Source: Gautieria morchelliformis (lineage: Eukaryota; Basidiomycota; Agaricomycetes; Gomphales; Gomphaceae). From it: DNA of 64,000 nucleotides. The notes under the pieces are model-generated. The model saw only the letters and a list, made by a program, of their open reading frames with translations, was not told the origin of the DNA and did no database searches. A program made the translations under genes and the position numbers. Position 1 is the first letter of the stretch. Each line of letters starts with the position of its first letter. This document shows, one piece after another, positions 38,505 to 50,400 of the stretch. Location: assembly GCA_015179125.1 (NCBI GenBank), contig WHVA01000504.1, positions 1 to 64,000 on the forward strand, read 5' to 3'.

Positions 38505-39784
38505 GTGCTTCACACCACCCCGAAAAACCCCCATTCCATCACAGCTACGACAACCCCCCTCCGCCTTCGAACTCGTCTCGACGACGAGTTACAGGTGTTG
38601 GTCACGGACAAATCAGCAAGGATCCCAGCGGTGAGTCCCCCGACCCTAGCGACCCCGGAGACGGTGGTCATGGTGGCAATAATGACTCCGGTTCCGAGAA
38701 CAATTCCAATCCCAATGCAGAGGCCCCGAGACTGAACCCCAACCCGAATGCAGAGCCAGACGGCGAGGAACAGGTTGGGCGCCGTATGCTCGCGGCTTTG
38801 GAAAAGCTCACCGACAATGGACTCGGTGGAGGAGACCGCGCCGACTCATAGGTGAAACTTCGGGAGCCCGACCAATTTGATGGTTCGGACCCGAAAAAGC
38901 TCTGAGGTTTCCTTCTCCAGTGCACGTTGAATTTCCGTGCCAAACCCCAAGCTTTCCGAGATGGTTCTGCGAAAGTGAACTATGTCCTGTCCTTCCTCAA
39001 GGGAACGGCTCTCGACTACTTCGAGCCTTTCCTCACTGACAACCCCATTAATGAGCCCCTTTGGGCCTCGGACTATGGCATCTTCATGGAAGAGCTTTAC
39101 CTGAACTTCGGCCCCTATGACCAGGCTGCCGATGCCGAGGTAGAGCTCGAAAACCTTGTCATGAGGGACAGTCACAAGGCGACTCGGTTTTTTGTCAATT
39201 TCTACAGACTTGCATCCATGCTTCAGCACAACAACTCGGCTTTGCATCGCCGAGCCTACCTTGCATTGCCGAAGCGAATCAAAGATGAAATGGTGCATTT
39301 CGACAAGCCCCGATCCCTTGACGACCTCCGAGATCTGGTCCAGAAAATTGACCAAAGGTATTGGGAATGTCGCGGTGAAGCCTCTTGCGAGACTCAATCC
39401 ACACCCAAACCTGAGGCCAAGGACAAGTCCAACCACAACTGAGCCACCCAGAACAATGACCAACATCAAGGTCAAAGTTCCGGCAACTCCAATGCCAACG
39501 CTGGTAATAACAACCACGGCAAAGGCAAGGACAAGCATAAGGGGAATAACACGTCCGAGGGTCAGAAAAAACCCGACTACGCTAACAAGCTCGGAAAGGA
39601 TGGCAAACTCATGCCCGAAGAATGCCAGCGTCACATGGATAACAATCTCTGCCTAGTCTGCGCGCAGAGTGGCCACCGTGCGAAGGAATGCCCGAAAGCC
39701 ACGTCGGCTCGGGCTGCAACGGCTTCTGAAGGGAAGACGTCCGATAACAAGGCCAAATCTTCGGCTTCGGGTGTAAAAAAATAA
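38505..39784 (+). pseudogene. Gypsy-2 gag
   Basis: Plus-strand gag, better preserved than Gypsy-1's. The central block 38927-39442 reads VNYVLSFLKGTALDYFEPF, ATRFFVNFYRLASML and KPRSLDDLRDLVQKIDQRYW. An in-frame TGA at about 39440 precedes a Asn/Lys-rich linker and one CCHC zinc knuckle, CLVCAQSGHRAKEC. The upstream N-terminal part is in a frame broken near 38850 (TAG) and 38905 (TGA). Confidence 0.85.
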
Positions 39785-39929
39785 TCAGCGACCCTCCGAC
39801 CTCCACGCAAACCGAGGGTCGCGTTGACTCAACTTGCGCAGTAGGGGAGGTAAGAATCAACGCTTCTGCTCTCTTTTCTTTGAACTCTCTTGTAATTAGT
39901 TTGTCCTCGTCTCTTGTCCCAAACTAAAA

Positions 39930-42485
39930 ATTTAAAGCACTAGTAGATTCCGGCTCTACCCATTGTTTCATAGAATCTATCTTTGTCCGTAAATACAATC
40001 TCCGAACCCATTCCGTAGACCCGATTCCGCTCCATTTATTCGATGGTAGTACAAACTCAGTAATTACTGAAGCTGTAGAGCTACCTATCTGTTTCCCCGA
40101 TGGTCACACCCATTCCGTAGACTTTTATGTCACCCCCCTTGATTTGTCTGTTTCGGTAGTTCTCAGACACAACTGGCTCACCGCTACAATCTGTTGATTG
40201 ACTGGGTATTGGGCAGTATTACTTTCCGAACTTCCCTTCCGGGCAGTCCTGTGGACCCCCCGCCGGCTTGGGCTCGCACCGCAACGGCCGAGCCACCCCC
40301 GAGTCTGGAGGCCCCTCGGGTTGCCCTCCTTAACGCTGCGGCATTTTACCATGCCTGCAAGTTAGAGGGTTCCCAGTGCTTCCAGCTAAATCTGGCAATG
40401 CCCGAGAATGAGGCTTCGGCCTGCTCGGCTTCCGCACAACCCGAACCCGTGGACCTCAAGGACGTCCCACCGGAGTATCACGACTTCGCGGATGTGTTCA
40501 GCAAGTCCAAAGCTGATACCTTGGCTCCACACTGACCCTACGATCTCAAGATCGCTCTGGAGGACGGCGCTACGCCCCCTCAACCTCTGTTATATTCACT
40601 CTCTACCTTGGAGCTTGCGACGCTCTGGGCGTTCATAGATGAGCATCTGAATATGGGTTACATTCGGCCCACTCGGTCTTCGCACGGAGCCCCCATCCTC
40701 TTTGTCAAGAAGAAGAGTGGTGAACTTCGGCTTTGTGTCGATTTCCGAGCACTCAACAAGATTACGAAGAAAGATTGCTATGCACTTCTGTTAATTACCG
40801 ACTTATTGGATGCACCCCAAAAGGCTTGGATCTATACCAAAATCGACCTTCGGCACGCATTCCATCTAGTCCGAGTGGCCAAAGGCGACGAGTGGAAAAC
40901 AGCTTTCCGGACCCGTTACGGCTCTTTCGAATGGTTGGTCATGCCGCTCGGCCTTACCAATAGTCCTGTGGTCTTTCAATGTTTCATGAATGACGTCTTT
41001 GGAGGTATGCTTGATGTATGCATCGTCGTGTACCTTGACGACATACTCATCTACTCCGACGACCCGGTCAAACATAGGGAACACGTCCGTGAAGTATTGC
41101 GGCGTCTTCGGAAACACGGCCTCTACGCCAAACCCGATAAATGCGAATGGCACCGTGACTCTGTGGAATTCCTCGGGTATATGCTCTCTACCGATGGATT
41201 TACCATGTCCGAAGGCAAAGTCCAAACAATCCGCGATTGGCCCGAACCTCGGAAGGTAAAAGATATACAGTCCTTCCTCGGCTTTGCCAATTTTTACCGC
41301 GGCTTTATCTTCAATTATTCCGACATCACTGTTCCCCTCACCCAGCTTACCCGTAAAGGCACCCCATGGGCATTTACCGAAGAGTGCCGAAAGTCCTTCA
41401 ATTACCTCAAGGAGGCTTTCACTTCGGCTCTGATCCTGTCACATTGGGTTCCCGACCGACCCATGGTCATGGAAACTGACGCCTCAGATTATGCCCTTGG
41501 CGTGATCCTGTCTCTGTTAGATGACACAGGCGAACTACATCCCGTCGCCTTCCACTCTTGAATTTTTTCCAGTGCCGAACTCAATTACGATGTTCACAAT
41601 AAAGAGCTACTCACAATTTTTGAAGCGTTTCAATGTTGGAGACATTACTTGGAGGGCTCCGGCTCCCCTATCGACGTTGTCACAGATCACAAAAACTTGG
41701 AGTATTTTTCCGCCACTAAGTTGCTAACCCGACGACAAGCCCGCTGGTCCAAATTCCTCTCACAATTTAACCTCATTATTCGGTTCCATCCCGGAAAGCT
41801 CGGTACAAAACCCGACGCCTTAACTAGACGATGGGACGTCTACCTTAAAGAGGGAGGTAATGACTACGGCTCAGTCAATCTGCAAAATTTCCGACCGATT
41901 TTCACAAACCAACAACTATCGGAATCACTCCGGGCAACTTCTCTGCTTGCACCCATCCTCCGAGCGAGCACTATGATGGACTCTGAGAAGCTTCATGCCG
42001 ACATCTTAGCCAATATGGCATCTGACCCCGTTGCCTGCCAGCATCTCGGTGATAGTTCCGACCCGAGATGGACACAAACCGAGGACAGCTTTCTACGCCA
42101 CGACGGCCGCATATATGTTCCCGATGCCGACGATCTCCAGCTCCGAGTACTCCAGTACAAACACGACCACGTACTCTCGGGACATTTCAGCCAAAACAAG
42201 ATGCTTGCTCTAATCCGCCGGGAATACACCTGGTCCGCAATTTGGTCTTTCGTCATCGACTTCTGCAAGTCTTGTACCACTTGCTCCCGTTTGAAGTCAC
42301 AGCGTCACCGGCCCTATGGCACCCTCAAGCAGCTCCCGATACCTGAGCAACCTTGGAATTCTATCTCCATGGATTTCATTGAGCAGTTGTGGGCATCCTC
42401 GGGATTCGCTGCAATCCTTGTGGTAGTCTGCCGCTTAACCAAGCAGAGCATCTTCATTCTGACGTACGACATGATCACTTCCACC
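39930..42485 (+). pseudogene. Gypsy-2 protease, RT, RNase H and integrase N-terminus
   Basis: The protease site ALVDSGSTHCFIES lies near 39935. The linker 40194-40535 leads to the RT frame 40608-41561, with VKKKSGELRLCVDFRALNK and catalytic VVYLDDILIYS. A TGA at about 41559 interrupts RNase H (VTDHKNLEYF at 41690). The integrase zinc region has CKSCTTC and SISMDFIEQL. The frame ends where the solo Copia LTR enters at 42486. At least three stops are present. Confidence 0.88.
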
Positions 42486-44002
42486 TTTTGGATTAAGATA
42501 TCAATTGATGCCTTTAATAAATAAGATCTATTGCTTAGCGGATGAAACCGCTATGTTCGTCCTTCGCCTGTATGCTGACTAAGCCCCTTGAGGCGCGTCG
42601 GGCACTTATGGCTGGAAGTCACGTGACTGTGTTGACAAGGAAATGGTGTCGATCTAAGGAACAACCACGTCAAAAGTGTTCGCTTTTGAGGTAGTGTAGA
42701 GTAAACAGTGATAATGAACCCTCAGCGAAGATCTGGAGTAAACTATCAAGATTTGGGTTCTGTAGCTATCAAACAAGACTACAGTGATTTCAGGGGATAA
42801 AATAATCGATTCTGGATGATCTCATTCATACATTTGTAGTAGCTATTTATACTATATTAGTGGTAACTACTGGTCTTCAAGCTAGTGAGCAGATGGGTCG
42901 AAAAACTACTTGTAACTAAGGGGTGACTAATTTATAGTCATAAAGTCATGGGGTGATGGAGATAGTATCAGGATTATTTAGGCTTTGGAATAGGGATCTG
43001 TACTTAGCATACAAAGCCCCTGTCCACATGATGTTAGGATAATAGTCAGCCGGTCATGTCATGGAGTTCAAATAGAAAAAGAATTAAATCTGCCCTGCCT
43101 AGCATAAATGCTAGGCTTGGTGATGGGGCCTCTGTCAGGGGACACCCTGTTTTCCATTTCCAGTTCCGACACCACACCCAGTTCCGATTCCATCTCCGCA
43201 TCCGCTTTCGGGAACGATTCCGCTTCTGGGAGAACTTCCACCAGTTCCGTTCGCCTTGCCAGTTCCACTCCAATTTCCGACTTCCGCCCCGGAACAGTGT
43301 CGGAAATCAAACGACTCGCATAATGGGTGGCATCAAGGGTCGATCAAGGGTCAGGGGGATGCAGGGTTGATGGCGGGTGCCAAGTGTTGTCCCTGGCTGC
43401 GCAGCGTAGTATAATACGGGCTCGCTGACATTGGGGGTCCTTAGACTTTTCTCTTTGGATTTCCCCTTGTCAGGTGAGAACCCCCTCTCTTGTATGCTCT
43501 GTTCATTTATACATACTTTGGATTTCCCCTTGTCAGTTGTGTGGTAGTGTGATCTCCACAACTAGCCAGGGTTGCCCTTACAGCCTCTGTCTCTGTGCCT
43601 CTTCTGTGGGGCAGCTAATTGAGTATGTGTATTGTGGGTGATATTCTCAAATCACTCCACAATACACTGTGGTCCTGCGCAGTCTATTCCTCTCTGCGGC
43701 GTTTGGTGCCCGCACCTCCTTGGTGCCTGTGGCCTGGCGCCTGTTGATGTCATGGCCGATGTCATCACTCGATAGGCGCGCTATCTCTGATCGGCCACAC
43801 GTGGTTGATGCCCATATCCCTGTATCTTATCTAATCTGTAGATAAGATAGCAATTCATAATTTCATGTGTTCGTCGTCTGCGCCGACGTCCGTCGTAAGT
43901 GTATTTCTATTTCTTTTTCATCTTTTTCTTTGTTTTCCTTATATTAGCTTCTTTTGTATATATAGATGATTTGAAATGAAAGTAATTGCGTCTATCATAA
44001 CA
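42486..44002 (-). mobile_element. Solo Copia LTR in Gypsy-2 integrase
   Basis: Aligns to the Copia 3' LTR 34290-35349. Flanks CCACC and CCGCC form a TSD with one mismatch. It ends ATCATAACA. The integrase resumes at 44008 (DLARLFVLHVLSKHGVPSHV). It is itself cut by the solo LTR 43133-43582. Confidence 0.8.
43133..43582 (+). mobile_element. Solo Gypsy-type LTR (450 bp) nested in the solo Copia LTR
   Basis: TGTCAGGGGACACC to GGTTGCCCTTACA with perfect TSD GCCTC (43128-43132 and 43583-43587). Reverse-complement relative of 63442-63922. Confidence 0.92.
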
Positions 44003-44478
44003 CCGCCGACCTAGCCCGCCTGTTTGTCTTGCATGTGCTCTCAAAGCATGGTGTCCCAAGCCATGTGACATCGGACCGAGGTTCAGAATTCGTATCCCAC
44101 TTTTTCCGTTCCCTCGGCAAAGCTCTCGACATGAACTTGCACTTTACCTCCGGTTATCACCCCGAAGGCGATGGTCAAACCAAACGTGTAAATCAAACTC
44201 TTGAACAATATCTCCGGGTATATTGCAACTACCAACAAGACAATTGGTCTGAGTAGCTCCCGCTTGCTGAGTTTGCGTACAACAATGCAACAATGCTCCC
44301 AGCGCCACTACTGGCATTTCGCCGTTCTTTGCCAACAAAGGCCACAACCCGAACTTGACGGTTCACCCTGAAAGGGACCTCCCGCTTGCCAAGTTTGCGT
44401 ACAATAATGCTCCCAGTGCCACAACCGGCATTTCGCCGTTCTTTGCCAACAAAGGCTACAACCCGAACTTGACAGTTC
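44003..44478 (+). pseudogene. Gypsy-2 integrase core with internal duplication
   Basis: Continues the integrase: HVTSDRGSEFVSHFFRSLGK, GYHPEGDGQTKRVNQTLEQY. A TAG interrupts at about 44255. A segment of about 125 bp, from CCCGCTTGC to GGGACCT (44261-44386), is repeated directly after itself, giving two copies of NAPSATTGISPFFANKG-like sequence. Confidence 0.82.
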
Positions 44479-44966
44479 TGTTGGGTGCATTTATGCTCCT
44501 GCACCAAAATCAAGCATAATATGTTCAATTTATTGTATGGTGTTTCAATCTCTTCTCACATTGTTCTTGTACCATGCATTCACTTCTCTGATTATTTTCG
44601 AAAATTTCCAGTCACTCCCTATCTCTCCATTTCATTTTGTTATCTCTATTTTCACAGGCGGCTGCACCCAGCGGAGTTTGAAATGACTTCGACGCGCGAG
44701 CTCTTGAGCGCTAAAGGGCCGGGTGCACGTATATGCCTTCTGAGACAGGATTGTGCTCCTCTCTCAGTGACAATAAATTCACTGAGAGAGGCGAGTAATA
44801 TTCTTTATATTTTCATAGCATGTTGACTGAAAATCATGTAGTGAATTTGATTCTAGGTATTGTATTAATATAATAGTGACAATAAATTCACTGAGAGAGT
44901 GAATTTGATTCTAGCTTTCTAAGAACTCTACCGAACCTTCCCTGCCATAACCCCGAGTTGCTAACA
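44479..44966 (+). mobile_element. Solo LTR (488 bp) copy B
   Basis: TGTTGGGTGCATTTATG to GAGTTGCTAACA, TSD AGTTC (44474-44478 and 44967-44971). Same family as 24650-25137, opposite orientation, same length and the same conserved 13-bp hairpin (44758-44770 with 44779-44791). Confidence 0.92.
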
Positions 44967-45309
44967 AGTTCACCCTGAAAGGGACCTCGCTTCCTCTCAG
45001 GCCTGAGACTTCACAGCCGACCTTGACCAGCTTCACGCTGCCTTGAAAGAGCAAATCAAATCCACTCAATCTCGGTACCAGGTCTCAGCTGACGTGCGAC
45101 GTGCTCCCGCCCCTGAGTTCGCGATTGGATCCTTAGCGTTTGTAAAAGTGCAGTTCTTCCGGACAACCCGGCCCTCGAAAAAGCTGGCTGAAAAGTACCT
45201 CGGCCCCTTCGAGATCATTGGCCAGGCCCGATCCCGAGCTTACATATTGTGGCTTCGGGACAGCCTTCGGGCAGTCCACCCGGTCTTCCATGTCTCAATG
45301 CTTGAACCA
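44967..45309 (+). pseudogene. Gypsy-2 integrase C-terminal domain
   Basis: Reads LDQLHAALKEQIKSTQSRYQ-type sequence, then GSLAFVKVQFFRTTRPSKKL, YLGPFEIIGQ and LRAVHPVFHVSMLEP, the GPY/F-like module of chromovirus integrases. It stops where a 15-bp minisatellite begins; the chromodomain seen in Gypsy-1 is missing. Confidence 0.82.
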
Positions 45310-45369
45310 CGGAAGGCGGAAAGACGGAAGGCGGAAAGACGGAAGGTGGAAAGACGGAAGGCGGAGAGA
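45310..45369. repeat. 15-bp minisatellite, four units
   Basis: Four copies of CGGAAGGCGGAAAGA with two base changes, encoding Arg-Lys-Ala-Glu-Arg repeats, exactly between the Gypsy-2 integrase end and the Gypsy-3 LTR. Confidence 0.92.
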
Positions 45370-45370
45370 C

Positions 45371-45745
45371 TGTGAGGGCAACACTAATGACGAAGCCACA
45401 ACCAAAGATACTCAAGGAGATAAGAGCCGATACTAGGACAATGACCAACTGTGTAGTGGGTATCCTCAGTTTATAACTCTACCAACGATAGATACATGGG
45501 GACTTGCCTGTGTAGTGGGTATCCTCAGAGATCAAGCTGAGGAAACGCCACCACACGGGCTACAGTCTTATAGCGCTGGCAAGGCTTACATAATAGGGGA
45601 GACGGAAACTTGTAGAAGGTTACGGAAGGTGACGGAATGTGACATGTGACAGAATGTGACGGAAGGTTATGGAAACTGACGGAAGGTAACGGAAACTCAT
45701 GGAAGGAAATAGAAACTTGTGGAAGGAAATGCGTGAACCCTGACA
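45371..45745 (-). repeat. Gypsy-3 3' LTR
   Basis: 375 bp. It has about 59 bp more than the 5' LTR, an extra segment followed by a second copy of GTGTAGTGGGTATCCTCAG; it lacks about 26 bp of a short GTGACAGAAG repeat present in the other LTR. Confidence 0.9.
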
Positions 45746-45798
45746 TCACCCCCCTCTCAATGCTTGTCATCCCGACAAGCACAGCTGCCACCTAGCCC

Positions 45799-46377
45799 TC
45801 AACATCCACCGAGACATCGTTTCCAAGTATGCCACAGGCGGGACCACCATCTCTCCTGGCCCTTCCCTTCCTGGTAACGCAGGTCAATGATGAGCTCAGG
45901 GGGATTGGGGTCCATGGGCAAGTGCGGCCCTCGGAACCTTGCTCGACGTATTCGCTCTCCTGCCATGTTACGGAAACGCCACCCCACCCAGCCTTCGAAA
46001 GTGTAGGGAGTTCCACAAGGGGGGGTTCCATCGTTGAGGAAGACAGGGTCGCCGACGTAGTATGTGTTCTCTCGTCTGTGTCGGGGTCTGAGGAATGCGA
46101 GTGCAGGGTGAGTGGGCGCCTGACTCTCCGCTGGTGTGAGGTCCTCAGAGCTGACGGACCACTTTGAAGACCATGCGACGTCGAGATCATGGCAGTCAAG
46201 CATCCTTTGTAGCTTGGCTTCACTGGCTGCTCTGGATGACGAGAAGCCGGAGAAGTGCAGGAGGGTGGGATCGACACGTGACATGTTTGGCAGGTCAGAG
46301 AGGTTTTGGGTGAAGCTGGGGAGGGCAACAAGCTCAATGGCGGGCGAGGACATGGTTGATGGATGTGGTGGGGTCAA
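45799..46377 (-). CDS. Gypsy-3 third ORF, unknown protein
   Basis: 192-codon frame between pol and the 3' LTR, in the element's orientation. It starts MTPPHPSTMSSPAIELVALP and ends in RWWSRLWHTWKRCLGGC. Composition is ordinary, with readable segments such as ENTYYVGDPVFLNDG and GWVGWRFRNMAGERIRRARF. No signal peptide or long membrane helix, so it does not look like an envelope protein. A second frame over the same bases (46337-45792) is judged a shadow. Translation would need its own message or re-initiation. Confidence 0.5.
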   Translation of the reverse strand: MTPPHPSTMSSPAIELVALPSFTQNLSDLPNMSRVDPTLLHFSGFSSSRAASEAKLQRMLDCHDLDVAWSSKWSVSSEDLTPAESQAPTHPALAFLRPRHRRENTYYVGDPVFLNDGTPPCGTPYTFEGWVGWRFRNMAGERIRRARFRGPHLPMDPNPPELIIDLRYQEGKGQERWWSRLWHTWKRCLGGC

Positions 46378-46459
46378 TGCAGTGGAAGTGAGCGGTCACA
46401 GGTGGAGAGGGGATATATAGCTTATCGGAATGAATTGGTTAGGCGGAGGCCGATATCGC

Positions 46460-49400
46460 TTATCTTTGGGGTTCTGGACCCTTGACATCATAAGTAGAAG
46501 CCCTGCCTGCTGTCCAGTTGAAGAGAGTTTGCCTGGAAGGTTCTGTGAAGTTCTGAAATCTCTGGAAGGGGAGGGACATATATGTGGCTGCTGAGATACG
46601 CTGAGGTGCCTCTGGGTTCTGCCGGTGAAATTCTTTAACGAGTCGCTTTGCCCCAGAGACATCTTTCGCTGGTAGCCAGAGATCGTCAGCAGCTCCATAG
46701 CCCTTCCAGCGCACGAGATACTCCAACCTTCCACGGAACATCCTGCTGTCTAGAATCCTTTCAACTTCATATTCTTCGGCTCCATCCCGTATGACAGGGG
46801 GTGGTGGTGGAGGGGCATGACGTTCAAGGATTGGGTCATCTTCATATGGCCGAAGCAGGACGACAGAGAACACTGGATGTGTGCGACCAAAGGATGTAGG
46901 AAGATTTAGACCATAGGCATTTCGTGAGACCACCTTATTAACAGTGTAGGGGCCTAGCCACTTGTGGTCTAGCTTCTTCATTGGGTGAGTGGTTGTGATG
47001 TTTTGTGCATTGAGCCAGACCTTGTCACCAAGCTTATAAACTGGGGCTGCTTTATGGTGCACGTCATAGAAGCATGCCATGTCCTCTGCTGCCTTGGACA
47101 GGGCCGAATGAGCTTCTCTTGTGGCCGCTTCCATCCGTGTTGTGAACTCATCCAGGGCCTCGAGTCGAGTTTCCCGAACTGGTTCCAGTCCCAGCCTTGG
47201 ATGTTGGCCACTGTCCAACATGAAGGGTGTAGTCTGGGTTGAGGCATGGATTTGGTTGTTATAGGCAAACTCGGCCAAGGATATCCATTCAAACCAATCA
47301 TCCTGACGCTGGTTGACAAATAGTCGAAGGTATTGCTCAATCTCCTGATTAACCCTTTCAGTCTGTCCATCAGTTTGGGGGTGATAAGCAGTAGAGGCAG
47401 CGACTTTGACACCAAGAAGTTTGTTCAGTTCACGCATGAACTGGGAGATGAACTGTGTGCCTCGATCACTGATGATTTCTTCAGGGAGCCCATGAAGTTT
47501 CCAAACATGATCACGGAAGAGTCGGGCAACTCCCACCGAAGTTACATCTGAAGTGGTGGGAATGACATGTGCACGCTTTGAGAGGCGATCGATGACAACA
47601 AGGAGAGCATCATAGCCATGACTGGTAGGCAGTTCTACGATCAAGTCAACAGACATAACCTGCCATCTACGGTCTGGGATACGGTTTGGTAGAAGCTTGC
47701 CAATGGGAGAAGCAGGGAAGGTTTTTGTCCGGTTGCACAGGTCACAGGCCTTCACGTATTTTGCAATGTAACGTCCCATCCCAGGCCACCAGTAACTCCG
47801 AGCAACTAGTTCAGTGGTTCTCCAACGACCAGGGTGACCGGTGAGAGGTATGTCATGGTGCGCTTTCACTATGTCATGTCGTAGTTTTGCATCAAGCGGC
47901 ACGTACACTGTGTTGTGATAGAGGACAAGCCCATCCTGTTCAGACCACTCTTCTCCTCGCAAATTTCCAGAGGAGCCCAGTTCTTTGAGAGCCTTGACAA
48001 CCTTTTCATCCCGGTCTACACAGTTCCTTACTCGATTGAGGAAAGCATCACCTTCACCTGGGACTAACTGCGCGCCAGCCTCTGGAGGATTTGCCTTGAT
48101 GTGGAACAAGTCAGGGGTAAGTAAGACTTGATTTTGGTTGTCTTCCTCCCCCCGCTTATGATCCACGCGTCGTGAGAGTGCATCAGGCTTGGCTGAATGA
48201 CGACCAGGACGATGGATCAGCTCAAAATCAAAGCGAGAGAGGTAGAGTGACCAGCGTGCTTGACGACGGTTCAGGTTTTGTGCAGTGCGGAAGTAGGTGA
48301 GATTCTGATCGTCATTGAGAATCTCAATCTTGTGCTTTGTTCCCTCTAAGATGTGGCGCCATTCCTCTAATCCCCGAATCACAGAAAGAAGCTCCTTGTC
48401 ATGGATGGCATAGTTGCGTTCAGCATCATTGAGGCTTTTGGAGACAAACCCCACAGGCCGCCATTTGCCATCATCACATAGCTGGGACAGTACTGCTCCT
48501 GTGGCATAGGCTGAGGCATCTGTTTCAAGACGGAAATGTTTGTCTTGATCAGGGAGGACAAGGATCGGTGTTGAGGTGATGAGGAGTTTGAGCTTGTCGA
48601 AGGACATTTGCTCTGGGCCATTTGGATCCCAAGACCATTGGGCATCCTGTTTTGTCAACTGGTTGAGGGGCTTTGCAATGTGTGAGAAGTCTTCCACAAA
48701 TCTACGGTAGAAGTTGATGAAACCAAGGAATGATTTGACTTCAGTGACGTTACGTGGTATTGGCCAGTCCCGCACCCCTGCAACCTTGACTGGGTCCATG
48801 GCAACCTGTCCTTGAGAGAGGATGAGGCCGAGATACTCCACCTCTAGTTGCTCAAATAGGCATTTTTCAGGTTTGAGGTACAGGTTGTTGGCCCGGAGGA
48901 TTTCAAGGACACGTCGTACAATCCTACGATGTTCTTCAAGCGACTCTGTGAAGATGAGAATGTCGTCCATGAACACCACCACAACCCCTTCATCGATGAG
49001 ACTCTTGAAGATGTCATTCATCATCGTCTGGAAGGTTGCTGGGCTGTTCGTGAGTCCAAAGAACATGACTAGAGGTTCATACAGGCCCCTATTTGTCCGA
49101 AAGGCTGCCTTCCACTCATCTCCCTCTTTTATGCGTACATTATTATATCCCCAGCGAATGTCAAGCTTTGTGAAGTATTTAGCCCTTCCAGCAGCAATCT
49201 TATTCATGATGTCTGGAACAAGGGGCAAAGGATAGGCATTCTTGATTGTTATATCATTGAGCTTCCGGTAGTCTTGCACAAATCTAAGACTGCCGTCCTT
49301 TTTCTTCACAAAGAAGACTGGAGATGCCATAGGTGACTTGGAAGGATGGATACGATGGCTCTTCAGGTTCTCCTCAAGGAAGTTATCCAGTTCCCTTTGC

Positions 49401-50400
49401 TCAACCGGTGACATTGGGTAAACCTTTGTGCTGAAGGGTTGTGCACCTGGAGTGAGCTCAATTGCATGGTCCCAGGGCTTTCGAGGAGGCAGTTGGTCAA
49501 ATGACTCCTTAGAAAACACATCCTTGAACTCCTGGTATGGTTTGGGGACAAGGTCCTCGAAGGATCTGACTGGTGCAGACTTGCTGGCCCGTTCAGCAAG
49601 CTGTTGGGAGACAGTCCAGCCTGCGCCAATCATTTCAGGACTCTCATTCACAAAGATGACAAAGGTCCTGTCTCCTTCCTCAAGTAGGGAGCGGGTGTGC
49701 TGTATGGGAACCTCCTCTTGATCTACACTCTCTTCTGGAACAGTTTCGACTGTGGGCCCTCTGACAACAGGTCTGCCCCCACATGACTTGGGACAGCGTG
49801 TCATCTTCACATCTCCTGTACGCCAGTCAACTTCTGGGTTGTGTTCAACAAGCCATGTGTGACCAAGAATGATGGCAAGTCGTCCAAGGCTCGTGACGGA
49901 GAATGTGGCACGTTCCGTATGATCCCCAAAGGTGCAAATGAGGTCAACTTCTTCCTTGATTGAGCCAGCCTCATTTGGGGTACCATCAATATTGTAGACG
50001 GGGATGGCACGGGGTAGGGGACGGGTCCGAAGTCTGTGTTCCCTTACAAACTCCACATCGATGAACATCCCTGTAGCACCACTGTCAAGGAGGGAGTCAA
50101 TTGCAAGTGGATGCCCTGTGTCAACGGAGTGGACCTTGAGAGGTACTTTGGTGCATCGGCGGAGGTCAGCAGTACAGACATATAGAGGGACTGGAAGGTT
50201 TGCATTAGCAACTGGAGCGATGGGTTGGGTTTTTGGCATGGCTGGTTTGGTTTCAGTTCGATCAGGGATAGGAGAAGGATGCATCATATCGCCTGTGATC
50301 CCTATTGTACATGTTTGAGAACTGAAAACCGATTCGTCGAGCGGGGCATGTCTTTCACCGCTGACTGGCCTAAAAACCCTTTCCTTCATCTTCGACAGGG
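46460..50400 (-). CDS. pol: Gypsy-3 Pol polyprotein
   Basis: Open frame extends up to 50686; the true pol part begins around the end of gag. Order: protease (IDSLLDSGATGMF), RT (FVQDYRKLND, catalytic VVVFMDDILIF, that is FMDD rather than YxDD), RNase H (LETDASAYATGAVLSQ, HDKELLSVI), integrase zinc finger (HPGRWRTTELVARS, CDLCNRTK), DDE core (VMSVDLIVELP, ISDRGTQFIS, AYHPQTDGQTERVNQEIEQY), GPY/F-like module (HKWLGPYTVNKV) and a C-terminal chromodomain (EYEVERILDSR, LEYLVRWKGY). No stop or frameshift in about 1,300 codons suggests recent activity. The pol frame is +1 relative to gag with an overlap of about 317 nt, so a programmed shift may join them. Confidence 0.94.

Noticed and set aside
38846-39634. 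A 262-codon minus-strand frame
   Set aside because: Exact antisense of Gypsy-2 gag; the same shadow is seen opposite Gypsy-1 gag.
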